Source of the DNA: CAZFQD01 sp964520885
GTDB lineage: Bacteria > Bacillota > Clostridia > Oscillospirales > SIG519
Length of the DNA: 15,179 nt
Assembly (NCBI GenBank): GCA_964520885.1
Contig: CAZFQD010000045.1
Location: forward strand, 1 to 15,179
Direction: 5' to 3'
Program-made: the position numbers and the translations under genes
Part shown: positions 1-8,500 of the stretch, piece after piece
How positions within the stretch are numbered: the stretch's first letter is position 1
How the letters are laid out: the number at the start of each line of letters is the position of its first letter
The notes under the pieces: generated by a model
Told to the model about the DNA's origin: nothing
Databases searched by the model: none
Seen by the model: only the letters and a program-made list of their open reading frames with translations

Positions 1-1500
1 ATTACAATGCCTGTTTTTGGAATAAGCAAAGAGGAAGGAATGGGTAGCTTTGCAATAATAACTTCAGGAGCTTCTCTATCTAAAATTAATGCTAATGTGT
101 CTAAAGGGATTTCAAGTTACAATAATGTATTTGCAAGTTTTCAAATTCGTGGATATGAAGAGGTTACAACATTAAACAGAACTTGGGCGGCAAAAAAATA
201 CACTTTAAGTTCAAAAAACAGAGAAACTAAAAAAGCATTATCAATTGATTACAAAGTTTTTAGCCAAAATAACACAAGTATTTTAGATATGTCTAAATAT
301 TACAGAGAATACTTAATTTCAAACGGACTTGAAAAAAATGTTCAAAACAACTATACACTGTATTTGGATTTATATATGGGAGTGAAGAAAAACAAGCAAT
401 TTTTAGGCATTGTTTATAATGGTTATGAAAATTTAACCACATTTAATGAGGCAAAACAAATTTCAAAAACATATTTAGATAATAAAGTTGATTGTTTGGT
501 AATTAGAACAAAAGGTGCATCGGCAGACGGTGCCTATGGCGGAAATATTAACGATAAATTTAGGATTCAAAATTCTATTGGAGGAGAAAAGGGTTATATT
601 GATTTACAAAATTACTTAAATGAGCATAACAGTAAATTGTTTAATCAAGTTGAACTATTAGAGTTTACTACAAGTTCCTTTGGATATAATACAAGTTTTG
701 ACAATGCTTTATCTGTAACTCAAAAGCCTATAAAGATTTATCAATACAGGCTTAGCACATTAGAAAGACGATTTGATATAATTCCCAAATTCTTATTAAA
801 GCCTAATAAAATTCAAATTGCCGCAAGTTCATTGGCAAAAAGTCTTGAAAATAGCAGTGTTGAAGGAGTAGCACCTTCAAGTATTTCCTGTTCGCCGTAT
901 TCGGTTTATAATTCAGGTCAGTTTATTTCGAGGGAAGAAACACTGGACTATTTTATTAATTCAATTAATGAACTTAAAAAAACCTCAGGTATTTTATTAG
1001 AAAATCCTGTTATTGATTTTGTTAAATCATCAAATCAAATTGTGTGTATGCCCACTGGTGGCAGTATGATTAATATTATTGATGATAGCATTCCTTTTTT
1101 ATACTTTGTTATTCACGGGCTTGTTTCATACAGTTGCGAACCAATAAATTTAAAAAGCAATATAAACAAACAGGTGTTAAATGCTATTGAATGTGGTGCA
1201 TCACCTATGTTTTCGTTTATTTATGAAGATTACGAAAAAATTATGGACACTCCTCTTGAATACCTATACGGAGCCAAAATCAATGTTTGGATGGAAAAAA
1301 GCATTGATATTTATAACAAAATGAAATCTGCCGTTGGTGATTTAACTTCAATGTATATTATAGGTTACGAAATTATTAATGAAAATGTAAAAATAATTAC
1401 TTATAGCAATAACACAAAAATAATTATAAACTATTCGGAAAATAGTTATTTTTATGAAAATAATGAAGTAAAGCCAATTGACTTTATTAAAATAAATTAA
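1..1500 (+). CDS. DUF5696 domain protein, 5' end cut by window edge
   Basis: The frame is open from the first base of the window, and the ATG at 7 is not preceded by a ribosome-binding site, so the true start lies upstream and about 499 residues of the C-terminal part are visible. The pattern PVFGI followed by an AIIxxGASL-like strand near the visible N-terminus, an SPYSVYNSG stretch mid-protein, and a C-terminal ITYSNNTKIIINYS strand ending in a short acidic/Ile tail resemble DUF5696 proteins, as I remember the family. Those proteins are typically coded beside sugar ABC permeases in Bacillota. The function is unknown; an extracellular glycan-related role is usually assumed from context. The gene ends 13 bases before the first permease start, so the two are probably co-transcribed. 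I see no catalytic motif that I can name. Family assignment is by eye; the operon link is firm. Confidence 0.7.
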   Translation: MTMPVFGISKEEGMGSFAIITSGASLSKINANVSKGISSYNNVFASFQIRGYEEVTTLNRTWAAKKYTLSSKNRETKKALSIDYKVFSQNNTSILDMSKYYREYLISNGLEKNVQNNYTLYLDLYMGVKKNKQFLGIVYNGYENLTTFNEAKQISKTYLDNKVDCLVIRTKGASADGAYGGNINDKFRIQNSIGGEKGYIDLQNYLNEHNSKLFNQVELLEFTTSSFGYNTSFDNALSVTQKPIKIYQYRLSTLERRFDIIPKFLLKPNKIQIAASSLAKSLENSSVEGVAPSSISCSPYSVYNSGQFISREETLDYFINSINELKKTSGILLENPVIDFVKSSNQIVCMPTGGSMINIIDDSIPFLYFVIHGLVSYSCEPINLKSNINKQVLNAIECGASPMFSFIYEDYEKIMDTPLEYLYGAKINVWMEKSIDIYNKMKSAVGDLTSMYIIGYEIINENVKIITYSNNTKIIINYSENSYFYENNEVKPIDFIKIN

Positions 1501-1513
1501 AGGTGAGGGAATT

Positions 1514-2398
1514 ATGTTCTTTAAAAAAATGAAACATAAAAAAGTGCAGTCTTTATTTGGATATATTTTTATTTCACCTTGGATAATTGGTGTTATAGCA
1601 TTTTTTGTTTTACCAATTATTAGTTCTTCAATTTACTTATTTAATTCTGTTAAAATAGTTCCGGGTGGAGTTGAAACGACTTTTATTGGATTGTTTAATA
1701 TTAATAAGGTGTTTTTTGAGGATGCAGAAAATGTTCCCTTGATTGTTAACACATTGGGTTCTACTTTATTTGAAAGTTCTCTGATTATTGTTTTTAGCCT
1801 TATTATTGCGTTATTACTACACAAAAAATTTCCGACTCAAACCTTGATTAGAGCAGTTTATATGTTACCAATTATTTTGACTTCGGGAATAATTTTATCA
1901 GTGTTTAAGCAGGATTTATTTTCCCAGTCTGCCATTCAAAATTCTGATACTACTATTTTTCAAAGTGCTTCGGTAAGAGATGCGTTATTTGCATTTGGAT
2001 TATCAGCCGAAATAGTTAAGTTTTTAACCGATATTGTCAATCAAATTTTAGAAATAGTTTGGCGTTCCGGTGTTCAAATATTGTTATTTTACGCATCATT
2101 AAAATCAATTTCTCCTGTTTATTATGAGGTTAGCAAGGTCGAAGGTGCAACAGGTTGGCAAACCTTTTGGAGTATAACTTTTCCTGTAATTTCACCATAT
2201 ATTTTACTTTATTCTGTTTATACAATTATTGATAGTTTTATGTATTTTGGCAATCCGGTTATGAATAAAGTGTTGTATTATTTTAACCATTCTATGTATG
2301 AGTTTAGCACAATTTTTGCATTCTTTTACGGTATGGGAGTCTTATTGTTAACGGTTACTATTTGGGGAAGTATTAGTAAATTAACATCAAAAATATAG
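1514..2398 (+). CDS. Sugar ABC transporter permease, MalF/LplB-like
   Basis: A 294-residue integral membrane protein with about six hydrophobic segments, beginning with a short cationic N-terminus (MFFKKMKHKK) and a first helix around residues 15-38. The cytoplasmic EAA loop that contacts the ATPase is visible around residues 205-224, with the core EGATGWQTFWSITFP. This identifies a binding-protein-dependent transport inner-membrane component of the CUT1 (oligosaccharide) class. The start is supported by an AGGTGAGG ribosome-binding site at about 1501-1508. It forms a pair with the downstream MalG-like permease 21 bases away. The solute-binding lipoprotein is probably upstream of the window, and the ATPase may be a shared MsmK-type subunit coded elsewhere; both are inferences from CUT1 biology. 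The substrate cannot be read from the sequence. Confidence 0.9.
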   Translation: MFFKKMKHKKVQSLFGYIFISPWIIGVIAFFVLPIISSSIYLFNSVKIVPGGVETTFIGLFNINKVFFEDAENVPLIVNTLGSTLFESSLIIVFSLIIALLLHKKFPTQTLIRAVYMLPIILTSGIILSVFKQDLFSQSAIQNSDTTIFQSASVRDALFAFGLSAEIVKFLTDIVNQILEIVWRSGVQILLFYASLKSISPVYYEVSKVEGATGWQTFWSITFPVISPYILLYSVYTIIDSFMYFGNPVMNKVLYYFNHSMYEFSTIFAFFYGMGVLLLTVTIWGSISKLTSKI

Positions 2399-2419
2399 TT
2401 TGAATGGGGGGGATGTATT

Positions 2420-3391
2420 TTGAAATTATTAAATTTAAGTTATCATCAAAAGGCAAAGTTTAAAAGTAAAACCATTGAAGTTTTTTCAATTATTGTTAGG
2501 CTTTTAGCATTGTATGCAATTTCATTTACAATTTTATATCCACTCATATTTATGGCTGTTTCAGCATTAAGAGACAGGCAGGATTTATATAATCCAAGTG
2601 TTATTTGGATTACCAGAAATTTTACATTAGATAACATCAAATACATCTTTGAATTTATGAATTACCCAAGCACATTAACCCGAACATTATTAATATCATT
2701 TTTTTGTGGGATTTTTCAGGTTGCAAGTTGTGCTTTTGTTGGATATGGATTTGCCCGATACAAATTTAAGGGTAAAAATATATTATTTATATTGGTAATT
2801 TTTACTTTGATTATTCCAATTCAATCTTACATAACTCCACTTTACCTTAATTTTAGAAATTTTAATATTCCAATTATTTCTCAATTTATTAATATTTTTA
2901 TTGATGGCAAAGGCACATTAAATTTAATTAATAATCCGGCAGCATTTTGGGTTCAAAGCATTTGTGCAATGGATATCCGTTCAGGTCTATTTATTTTCAT
3001 CTTTAGACAGTTTTTCACCAATATGCCAAGAGAACTTGATGATGCAGGAAGTATTGATGGGTGCGGACATTTTGGAGTATATTTTAGAATAATGTTACCA
3101 AATGCTGTCTCAGCAATGACAACTGTGTTTATTTTTTCTTTTGTTTGGCATTGGAATGACTTTTTTACAACAAGTGTTTTAAGCACAAATGCAAATACAT
3201 TAGCTACTACTTTATCAAGCCTTCGAGAAACAATATTTAGAGCAGAAGGACCTGATGCAAGCGATTTGTTATTACAACAAGTGAGAATACAGGCAGGGGC
3301 TTTATTATGTATTTTACCTTTAATAATTGTTTTTATCATAATGCAAAGGTATATTACTGAAAGTGTAGAAAAAACAGGTATAGTTGGATAA
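2420..3391 (+). CDS. Sugar ABC transporter permease, MalG-like
   Basis: A 323-residue membrane protein, second permease of the importer. It starts at a TTG codon: a G-rich ribosome-binding site (2406-2412) lies about seven bases upstream, and the ATG at 2413 is in another frame that stops quickly. Hydrophobic segments occur around residues 25-50, 85-110, 115-145, 180-200, 235-260 and 290-315. The EAA loop is at about residues 205-227 (ELDDAGSIDGCG, ending in IMLP), typical of MalG/AraQ-type subunits. The C-terminus ends in RYITESVEKTGIVG, similar to the G-(x)-V/I-K/G tails of this family. It is the last gene of the transporter block; 194 bases separate it from the first hydrolase. With the upstream permease it would form the channel through which a sugar or oligosaccharide enters the cell. 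Confidence 0.92.
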   Translation: MKLLNLSYHQKAKFKSKTIEVFSIIVRLLALYAISFTILYPLIFMAVSALRDRQDLYNPSVIWITRNFTLDNIKYIFEFMNYPSTLTRTLLISFFCGIFQVASCAFVGYGFARYKFKGKNILFILVIFTLIIPIQSYITPLYLNFRNFNIPIISQFINIFIDGKGTLNLINNPAAFWVQSICAMDIRSGLFIFIFRQFFTNMPRELDDAGSIDGCGHFGVYFRIMLPNAVSAMTTVFIFSFVWHWNDFFTTSVLSTNANTLATTLSSLRETIFRAEGPDASDLLLQQVRIQAGALLCILPLIIVFIIMQRYITESVEKTGIVG

Positions 3392-3585
3392 GGTTATTAT
3401 TTGCTTATATAATTTGCTCCTTTTAATTAAGAGTTATAACTCAATTGTCCTCAATCTTAGAGAAGTAGCAAGTTTTATATATAAAATTTTTCAAGAAAAC
3501 CCATAAAAACGGTGAATATTATGGACTGCCCACTGTTTTAAAAGCAAAATTGACAGTTCCATTTAAAAGGAGAAAGGTGATTTTT
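3392..3585 (+). promoter_or_regulatory. Intergenic leader with palindromes before first hydrolase
   Basis: This 194-base AT-rich gap separates the transporter from the hydrolase block. It holds a perfect 12-base palindrome GAGTTATAACTC at 3431-3442, a perfect 14-base AT palindrome TTTTATATATAAAA at 3473-3486, and the hairpin pair described separately at 3506-3557. The ribosome-binding site AAAAGGAGAAAGGTG sits at 3565-3579. The first palindrome could be an operator for a dimeric regulator, but with one copy this is only a suggestion. I could not identify a promoter with correctly spaced -35 and -10 hexamers, nor a U-tailed terminator for the transporter genes. Confidence 0.4.
3506..3557 (+). 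promoter_or_regulatory. Alternative hairpins in leader of lipoprotein hydrolase
   Basis: AAAACGGTG at 3506-3514 can pair with CACTGTTTT at 3531-3539 (nine pairs including one G-U). The same CACTGTTTT strand can instead pair with the downstream AAAA and ACAGT bases around 3547-3557. The two folds exclude each other and lie just before the ribosome-binding site at 3565-3579. This resembles a conformational switch, but neither hairpin is followed by a U-run, the stems are short and AT-rich, and no ligand-binding core is recognisable. No riboswitch family is claimed. Confidence 0.25.
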
Positions 3586-5310
3586 ATGAAAAAAGCAAGA
3601 GTAGTATTGTTATTTGTAGCATTGGTATTTATTTTAATTTCCTGCAATAACAACAAAGGGGATAATTCAAGCAGTAAAGTCAGTTCAAGCAGTAAAGAGA
3701 ATTCTTCAAGCAGTAGCAGTAGTTCCTTAAACAATGATAGTAGCACTGAGAGCAGTAGCAGTGATTTGATTTCAAGTGAGGAAACTTTAAGTTCTTCCAA
3801 TTCTAATATTATTTACAAGCCAAGAACAACTGTTTCAACTTTAGTTGCTAAAAATGGACGCACCACAGTTGAATACTTAGACAATCCATATTTAATTTAT
3901 GGAGTGCAAATTAGGCTTGATAATTTAAGAGCTGATGGCATTAATGATATTAATAAGTGGGAAGAGTTGTTTAAAAAAACAAGAGAGCTTAATTTTCAAA
4001 CTATTGAGTGTCAAGTTGTATGGACTTGTGTTGAATTAGAAAAAGATTTTTTTGATTTTTTTGAATTAAGTTTAATTCTTAAATGGTGCAATAAATATGA
4101 TTTGAATTTGCAAATTATTTGGTTTGGCAGTAATGTTGCAGGTGGCGGAATAAGAGGTGTGCCAACCTATGTAGCGAATGATAGACTAACCTATCCTAGA
4201 TTAGCTGCTCATCCTGAAATATTTGTAGATTATTCTAATCCTAATTTTCAGGCAAGAGAAGTAAATGCAATGGAACAGATGATGAAATTTTTAGAAGAAA
4301 ATGACACGCAATATCGTGTTTGTATGATTCAAGTTGAAGCTGAACCGGATAATGTTACAGGAGTTGATTTTTCTTGGCAGGATCCCGCTTTGGTAGACAA
4401 GGAAATGTGGGGTGGAGGTCAGGCTTTGGCTTCTATTACCATGATGGATAAAGTTGGGCAAGCTGTTAAGAATTCAAACAGAAAGGTTGTAACCCGTGCG
4501 GCATTTATAGACCAAAGCTATTTTAATGTTGCTCAAAGGAACAAAAATTATATTAAAAAGACTTTTGACACCTTAGGAATTGATTTGGTTGGTATTGATA
4601 ACTATGATGCAACACTTTCATCTCATACACTGCTAAAAGATTATGTAAATAGCATAATTCCATCAGGGAATATCGCATATACTCCGGAAGCCGGCGGAGA
4701 CGCAGGCAATACTATTAATCAAGCAATGCATGCTTTTTCACGAGGAGAGGGACATTTAATTTACGAACTTAGAACAGGTAACTTTATGCCGATTGACCTT
4801 GATACAGGCATTTATCGCAGGACACCAACATGGGATTGGGTGGAAAGAGACGGGACACTGGATGTGCCTGTTTATCCCCGTGTGGCATATGGAAATATGA
4901 AGGAATGTAAAACAAGCGAAGTTAGAAATTTTAATAAAATGATTTATAAAGCATCATCAAAACTTGCTGTATTAAACAAAGATAGTATGGCGGCATTTAA
5001 CCTTGAAAATGTGCAAACAGCTTATTCAAAATTCTCTCAAAAGTGTGGGCTATATACATTAGACTATTATTCACCAATAGGCGGTGAGGCTATGGCAATG
5101 TGTGATACAAATGGCGACCTTATATTATTATCTTTATATAATATGAGTAAGTTTACAATTGAAGGCAAAACAATTGTTGGAAAGGCATCGGTTGGATATT
5201 ATACAAAGGATGGTAAATGGGTTGAAGAAAACACCCTTAGTGCTAATGGCGGAACAATTGTAGTGCCAGCAATTAGTTGTGTTAGAATAAGTGCTGAAAA
5301 TCTTATATAA
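3586..5310 (+). CDS. Lipoprotein clan GH-A glycoside hydrolase (GH35/GH42-like)
   Basis: The start is the ATG at 3586 (574 residues), just after AAAAGGAGAAAGGTG; the frame is open from a TTG at 3550 but that would bury the signal peptide. Residues 1-20 form a lipoprotein signal with lipobox LISC (Cys20), so the enzyme should be anchored on the outer face of the membrane. Residues 21-74 are a serine-rich tether. From about residue 80 a TIM-barrel catalytic domain follows: a YGVQIRLDNL strand, then FQTIECQVVWTCVELE and LNLQIIWFGS. These resemble GH35/GH42-type beta-galactosidase-like proteins. Candidate acid/base is Glu253 in QVEAEPD and candidate nucleophile Glu368 in TPEAGG, 115 residues apart. 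The Asn normally before the clan GH-A acid/base is Ala252 here. The catalytic domain is closely similar to that of the next gene. The clan call is fairly safe; the exact family and substrate are not. Confidence 0.75.
   Translation: MKKARVVLLFVALVFILISCNNNKGDNSSSKVSSSSKENSSSSSSSSLNNDSSTESSSSDLISSEETLSSSNSNIIYKPRTTVSTLVAKNGRTTVEYLDNPYLIYGVQIRLDNLRADGINDINKWEELFKKTRELNFQTIECQVVWTCVELEKDFFDFFELSLILKWCNKYDLNLQIIWFGSNVAGGGIRGVPTYVANDRLTYPRLAAHPEIFVDYSNPNFQAREVNAMEQMMKFLEENDTQYRVCMIQVEAEPDNVTGVDFSWQDPALVDKEMWGGGQALASITMMDKVGQAVKNSNRKVVTRAAFIDQSYFNVAQRNKNYIKKTFDTLGIDLVGIDNYDATLSSHTLLKDYVNSIIPSGNIAYTPEAGGDAGNTINQAMHAFSRGEGHLIYELRTGNFMPIDLDTGIYRRTPTWDWVERDGTLDVPVYPRVAYGNMKECKTSEVRNFNKMIYKASSKLAVLNKDSMAAFNLENVQTAYSKFSQKCGLYTLDYYSPIGGEAMAMCDTNGDLILLSLYNMSKFTIEGKTIVGKASVGYYTKDGKWVEENTLSANGGTIVVPAISCVRISAENLI
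3664..3807 (+). repeat. Low-complexity serine-tether coding repeat
   Basis: About 50 codons dominated by AGC/AGT serine, including runs such as AGCAGTAGCAGTAGT, encode the Ser-rich spacer (residues 27-74) between the lipidated Cys20 and the catalytic domain. Such tethers hold surface lipoproteins away from the membrane through the thick wall. The trinucleotide repeats are prone to replication slippage, so tether length may differ between strains. The opposite strand gives an artefactual leucine-rich reading frame here. Confidence 0.7.
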
Positions 5311-5354
5311 TGTTCAACTAAGAACAGATTACCAAAACAAAAGGTGAGGTTAGC

Positions 5355-5510
5355 TTGAAAGAAATAAGTGGCACATTGGTTCGTTGTCGGGCTTTGCCCA
5401 AACACTTGCATATCCATATATGTGGCGTGTCCGTTCAAATCCCTTACGCCTACCACTGCACCATTTCTTTCTTCCAAACTTTGTGCCTCAAAGAAAGGAA
5501 TGAAACTTAA
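5355..5510 (+). CDS. Possible 51-codon upstream ORF
   Basis: A TTG at 5355 follows a strong ribosome-binding site (AAAGGTGAGG ending at 5349) with five bases between, and opens a 51-codon frame ending in TAA at 5508-5510, one base before the ATG of the modular hydrolase at 5512. The same AGGTGAGG site is used before the permease at 1514. The product would start MKEISGTLVRCRALPKHLHI and has four cysteines. It matches no family I know, and much of it overlaps the structured element at 5357-5471, whose composition explains the unusual residues. It may be a translated leader coupling ribosomes to the hydrolase start, the stub of a gene interrupted by an insertion, or chance. The ribosome-binding site is the only positive evidence. 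Confidence 0.3.
   Translation: MKEISGTLVRCRALPKHLHIHICGVSVQIPYAYHCTISFFQTLCLKERNET
5357..5471 (+). ncRNA. G+C-rich cloverleaf-like element, class unknown
   Basis: The core 5366-5463 is 50% G+C by hand count (49 of 98), against about one third around it. GAAAGAAAT (5357-5365) pairs perfectly with ATTTCTTTC (5463-5471), and AGTGG (5367-5371) with CCACT (5453-5457), closing a junction. Inside are GGGC-TTT-GCCC (5389-5399), CATAT-CCAT-ATATG (5409-5422) and GGCGT (5424-5428) pairing with ACGCC (5446-5450). The loop of the last contains GTTCAAATCC, identical to the tRNA T-loop signature, and ACCA occurs at 5460-5463. It is not a normal tRNA: the T-stem does not pair and the distance from T-loop to CCA is seven bases too long. 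It could be a tRNA-derived remnant, a small mobile palindromic repeat, or a cis-regulatory RNA for the gene at 5512. Confidence 0.4.
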
Positions 5511-5511
5511 A

Positions 5512-8500
5512 ATGAAAAAATCATTATCTTTTCTTGTGTTTTTTGTCTTGATATTTACTTTAATACCGTTTTCAGAGGTAAAAATGAATGTGGCAGGGAG
5601 TGAAACAAATATGGGTTATGGTGTGTTTGATGCACTGACAGAAATTGCAAACAACACAAAGGCAACGGCTCCGCTTTATGTTGGTCAATACGATATAAAA
5701 AATGGTCCAAATTGGTTTGTTACTTATGATAAAGGAATTAATCCGAGTGGAGTTTTTGACACAAATGGAGTAACAAAGGATAACATTTATAATGGACACG
5801 ATGGGCTTGTTATTTTTAATGATGGCACCGTCGGCGATAATCTTTATGATTGGGGCTGGGGTGTTAGCAAAGTGCTTGAAGCAAATATGCTTTCAATGTT
5901 CAACACAGGAATAGGTATACCCACAAGGCAAGCATATGAATATGTCGCAACAGAGAATGGAAATGCGACCTTGTATTTTAATGATTTATATACTGAAGGG
6001 CTTAATTCACAAAATCGTTATAGTGGGGTTTATATGTGTTTAGCCCTAATTGAAAATGACCCTACAGCTAATATTAAATATGCAATATTTAAAAATGGTA
6101 ATAAAATTTGGCCAATAGATAGTGATTATATGCAATATTCAAGTAATATACAATTATCTGGCGAATTTATGCTCAATTTTGATGTCAACACGAATGACAA
6201 AATTACATTATTATATGAACAAACAGCAGCAGCGGCTTACACCACAGCCGTTTATGTAAAACCTGTTATTGAATTTTCAAAAATAGTTGAACCCGACTCA
6301 TATATTCAGATTAATAAAAACTGTGAAGTTGTATTTCAATCCGAGGTTACAACTGAAGAAGAGTTACAGCAAATTAAAACTGGGACAGAATGGTATGTTA
6401 CCTACGATAAAGGTATTAACACAGCAGGTTTATTTGACACACAGGGTGTTACAAAAGATAATGTATTTAATGGACATGATAGTTATGTAATATTTAATGA
6501 TGGCACTGTCGGCGATAATCTTTATGATTGGGGTTGGGGGGTAAACACTTGTCAATCACCTGATATATTAACAATGTCTAATACAGGCATTGGAATTCCC
6601 ACAAGGCAAGGCTACCAATATAAAGTGAGCAGAACAGGAACAGCAAATTTATTTTTTAAAGACCTAAATGATGTGGCGAACAATTCGCAATCAACTACCT
6701 GCGGAAATTACCTTAATGTTGATATGCCATTAAATGACCCAACTGCAACTGTTAAGTTTGCCATCTTTAAAAACAATACGAAGATTTGGCCAACTGATGC
6801 AAGTTATATGGAATACACAAATGACACATTGCTTAGCGGTCAATTTATGCTACCAATTGATGTGGCTGAGAATGATACAATAACTGTGCTTTTTGAAACA
6901 AATGCAGCAAATGTATATTCTATAAATGTATATTCTCATCCTATTATTAATTATATTGTTTCGCAGGTTGTAACCAAAAATGGACGAACCTATGTAGAAT
7001 ATATGGGAAAGCCTTATCTAAATTACGGAGTTCAAATAAGGCTTGATAATTTGCAAGCGATTAGCATACTTGAATTAAGCAAATGGAAAGAGACCTTGCA
7101 AAAGTCTAAGGAGCTTAATTTTAATACCGTTAATTTGCAAGTTTGCTGGACATGGATTGAACAGGTTAAGGATACATATAATTTTTATGAATTGGGGCTT
7201 TTGCTTGATTGGTGCGAGGAATTAGACCTTAATTTACAAGTGATTTGGTTTGGTTCGGATGTTGCCGGTGGGCCAACTGATGTTCCGAGTTATATTAAAA
7301 ATGATACGGTAACCTATCCGAGATTAGCAGTTCATCCTACAACTCATATTGATTTTTCAACTCCTGCATTTGTGGAAAGGGAGCAAAAAGCAATTGGCGA
7401 AATGATGAAATTTATTGAAAAGAATGATAAAACTCATCGTCTTGTTATGGTTCAGGTTGAGGCTGAGCCGGATAATGTTCAAGGTTATGACTTTAATTGG
7501 AGTGACCCTGTTGCAGTAGCAAATAATATGTGGGCAGGTGGGCAACCGGATGCCGCAATTAATATGATGGATAAGTTGGGGCAAACAATTAAGGCGTCTA
7601 ACAATTCAGTGGTTACAAGAGCGGCGTTTATAGACCAAAGTTATATTAATACAATATTGAGGGATCATGATTATATTAAGAAGACCTTTGACACGGATGG
7701 AATAGACTTAGTGGGAATTGATAATTATGATGCGACGATTTCTGCACATAGCACATTATATAATTATATGAATAGTATTATTTCAACAGGGAATGTCCCA
7801 TACACACCGGAAGCCGGAGGAAATTGTTCCAATACAATTAATCAGGCATTGTTTGGATTTTCACAAGGTGGAGGACATTATATTTACGAAATAAGAACTG
7901 GTAATTTTATGCCTGTTGACCTTGACACTGGTATTTATCGTAGGACACCAACATGGGATTGGGTTGAAAGAGATGGAACACTTGATGTAGATGTATATCC
8001 CCGAATGCCATATGGGACTATGAAGGAAACAAAAACCTCAGAGGTTCGAGCATTTAATTCAATGATATATAAAGTGGATATGAAACTTGCCTCTCTACCA
8101 ATATGCAATATTGCAGTATTTAATATAGAAAATATTGAGGGGGAATATATTTCAGATGTAGTAAATTGTGGCTCTTATCAAATTCAATATAATTCTCCAA
8201 CTGGAGGAGAAGCAATTGCAATGAGTGATTTAAACGGCGACTTAATTTTAATGTCATTATATAATGGAGGAAAATTCACAATAAGTGGCAAAGCAATATC
8301 AAGAAATGCCTCAATTGGATATTTTGACAGAAATAATATTTGGGTTGAGGAAAGTGCTATTACAACAAGTGGTAATAATGTTACTTTACCCGCACAGAGT
8401 TGTATGAGGATTGAAGCTAATACAACAGGGATTGATTTAAGCAGTTTTAATGTAAAAAATGCAGTAGAAAACATAGGAAATGTATTAACAAATATACAAA

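Noticed and set aside
3505..3518. CcpA cre-like site in the leader
   Set aside because: The central AAxCGxT core is there, but the outer G and CA positions do not match; too weak to call.
3550..3555. TTGACA as a -35 promoter box
   Set aside because: The ribosome-binding site and start codon follow within 36 bases, leaving no room for a -10 box and leader.
3519..3800. Leucine-rich minus-strand ORF
   Set aside because: It is the mirror of the serine-repeat coding tether on the + strand.
5366..5463. A functional tRNA gene
   Set aside because: The T-loop signature and ACCA are present, but the T-stem does not pair, the T-loop-to-CCA distance is seven bases too long, and the acceptor stem would be only five pairs.
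5368..5511. N-terminal extension of the modular hydrolase from a GTG at 5368
   Set aside because: It would run through the structured G+C-rich island and put 48 odd residues before a textbook signal peptide; no ribosome-binding site fits the GTG.
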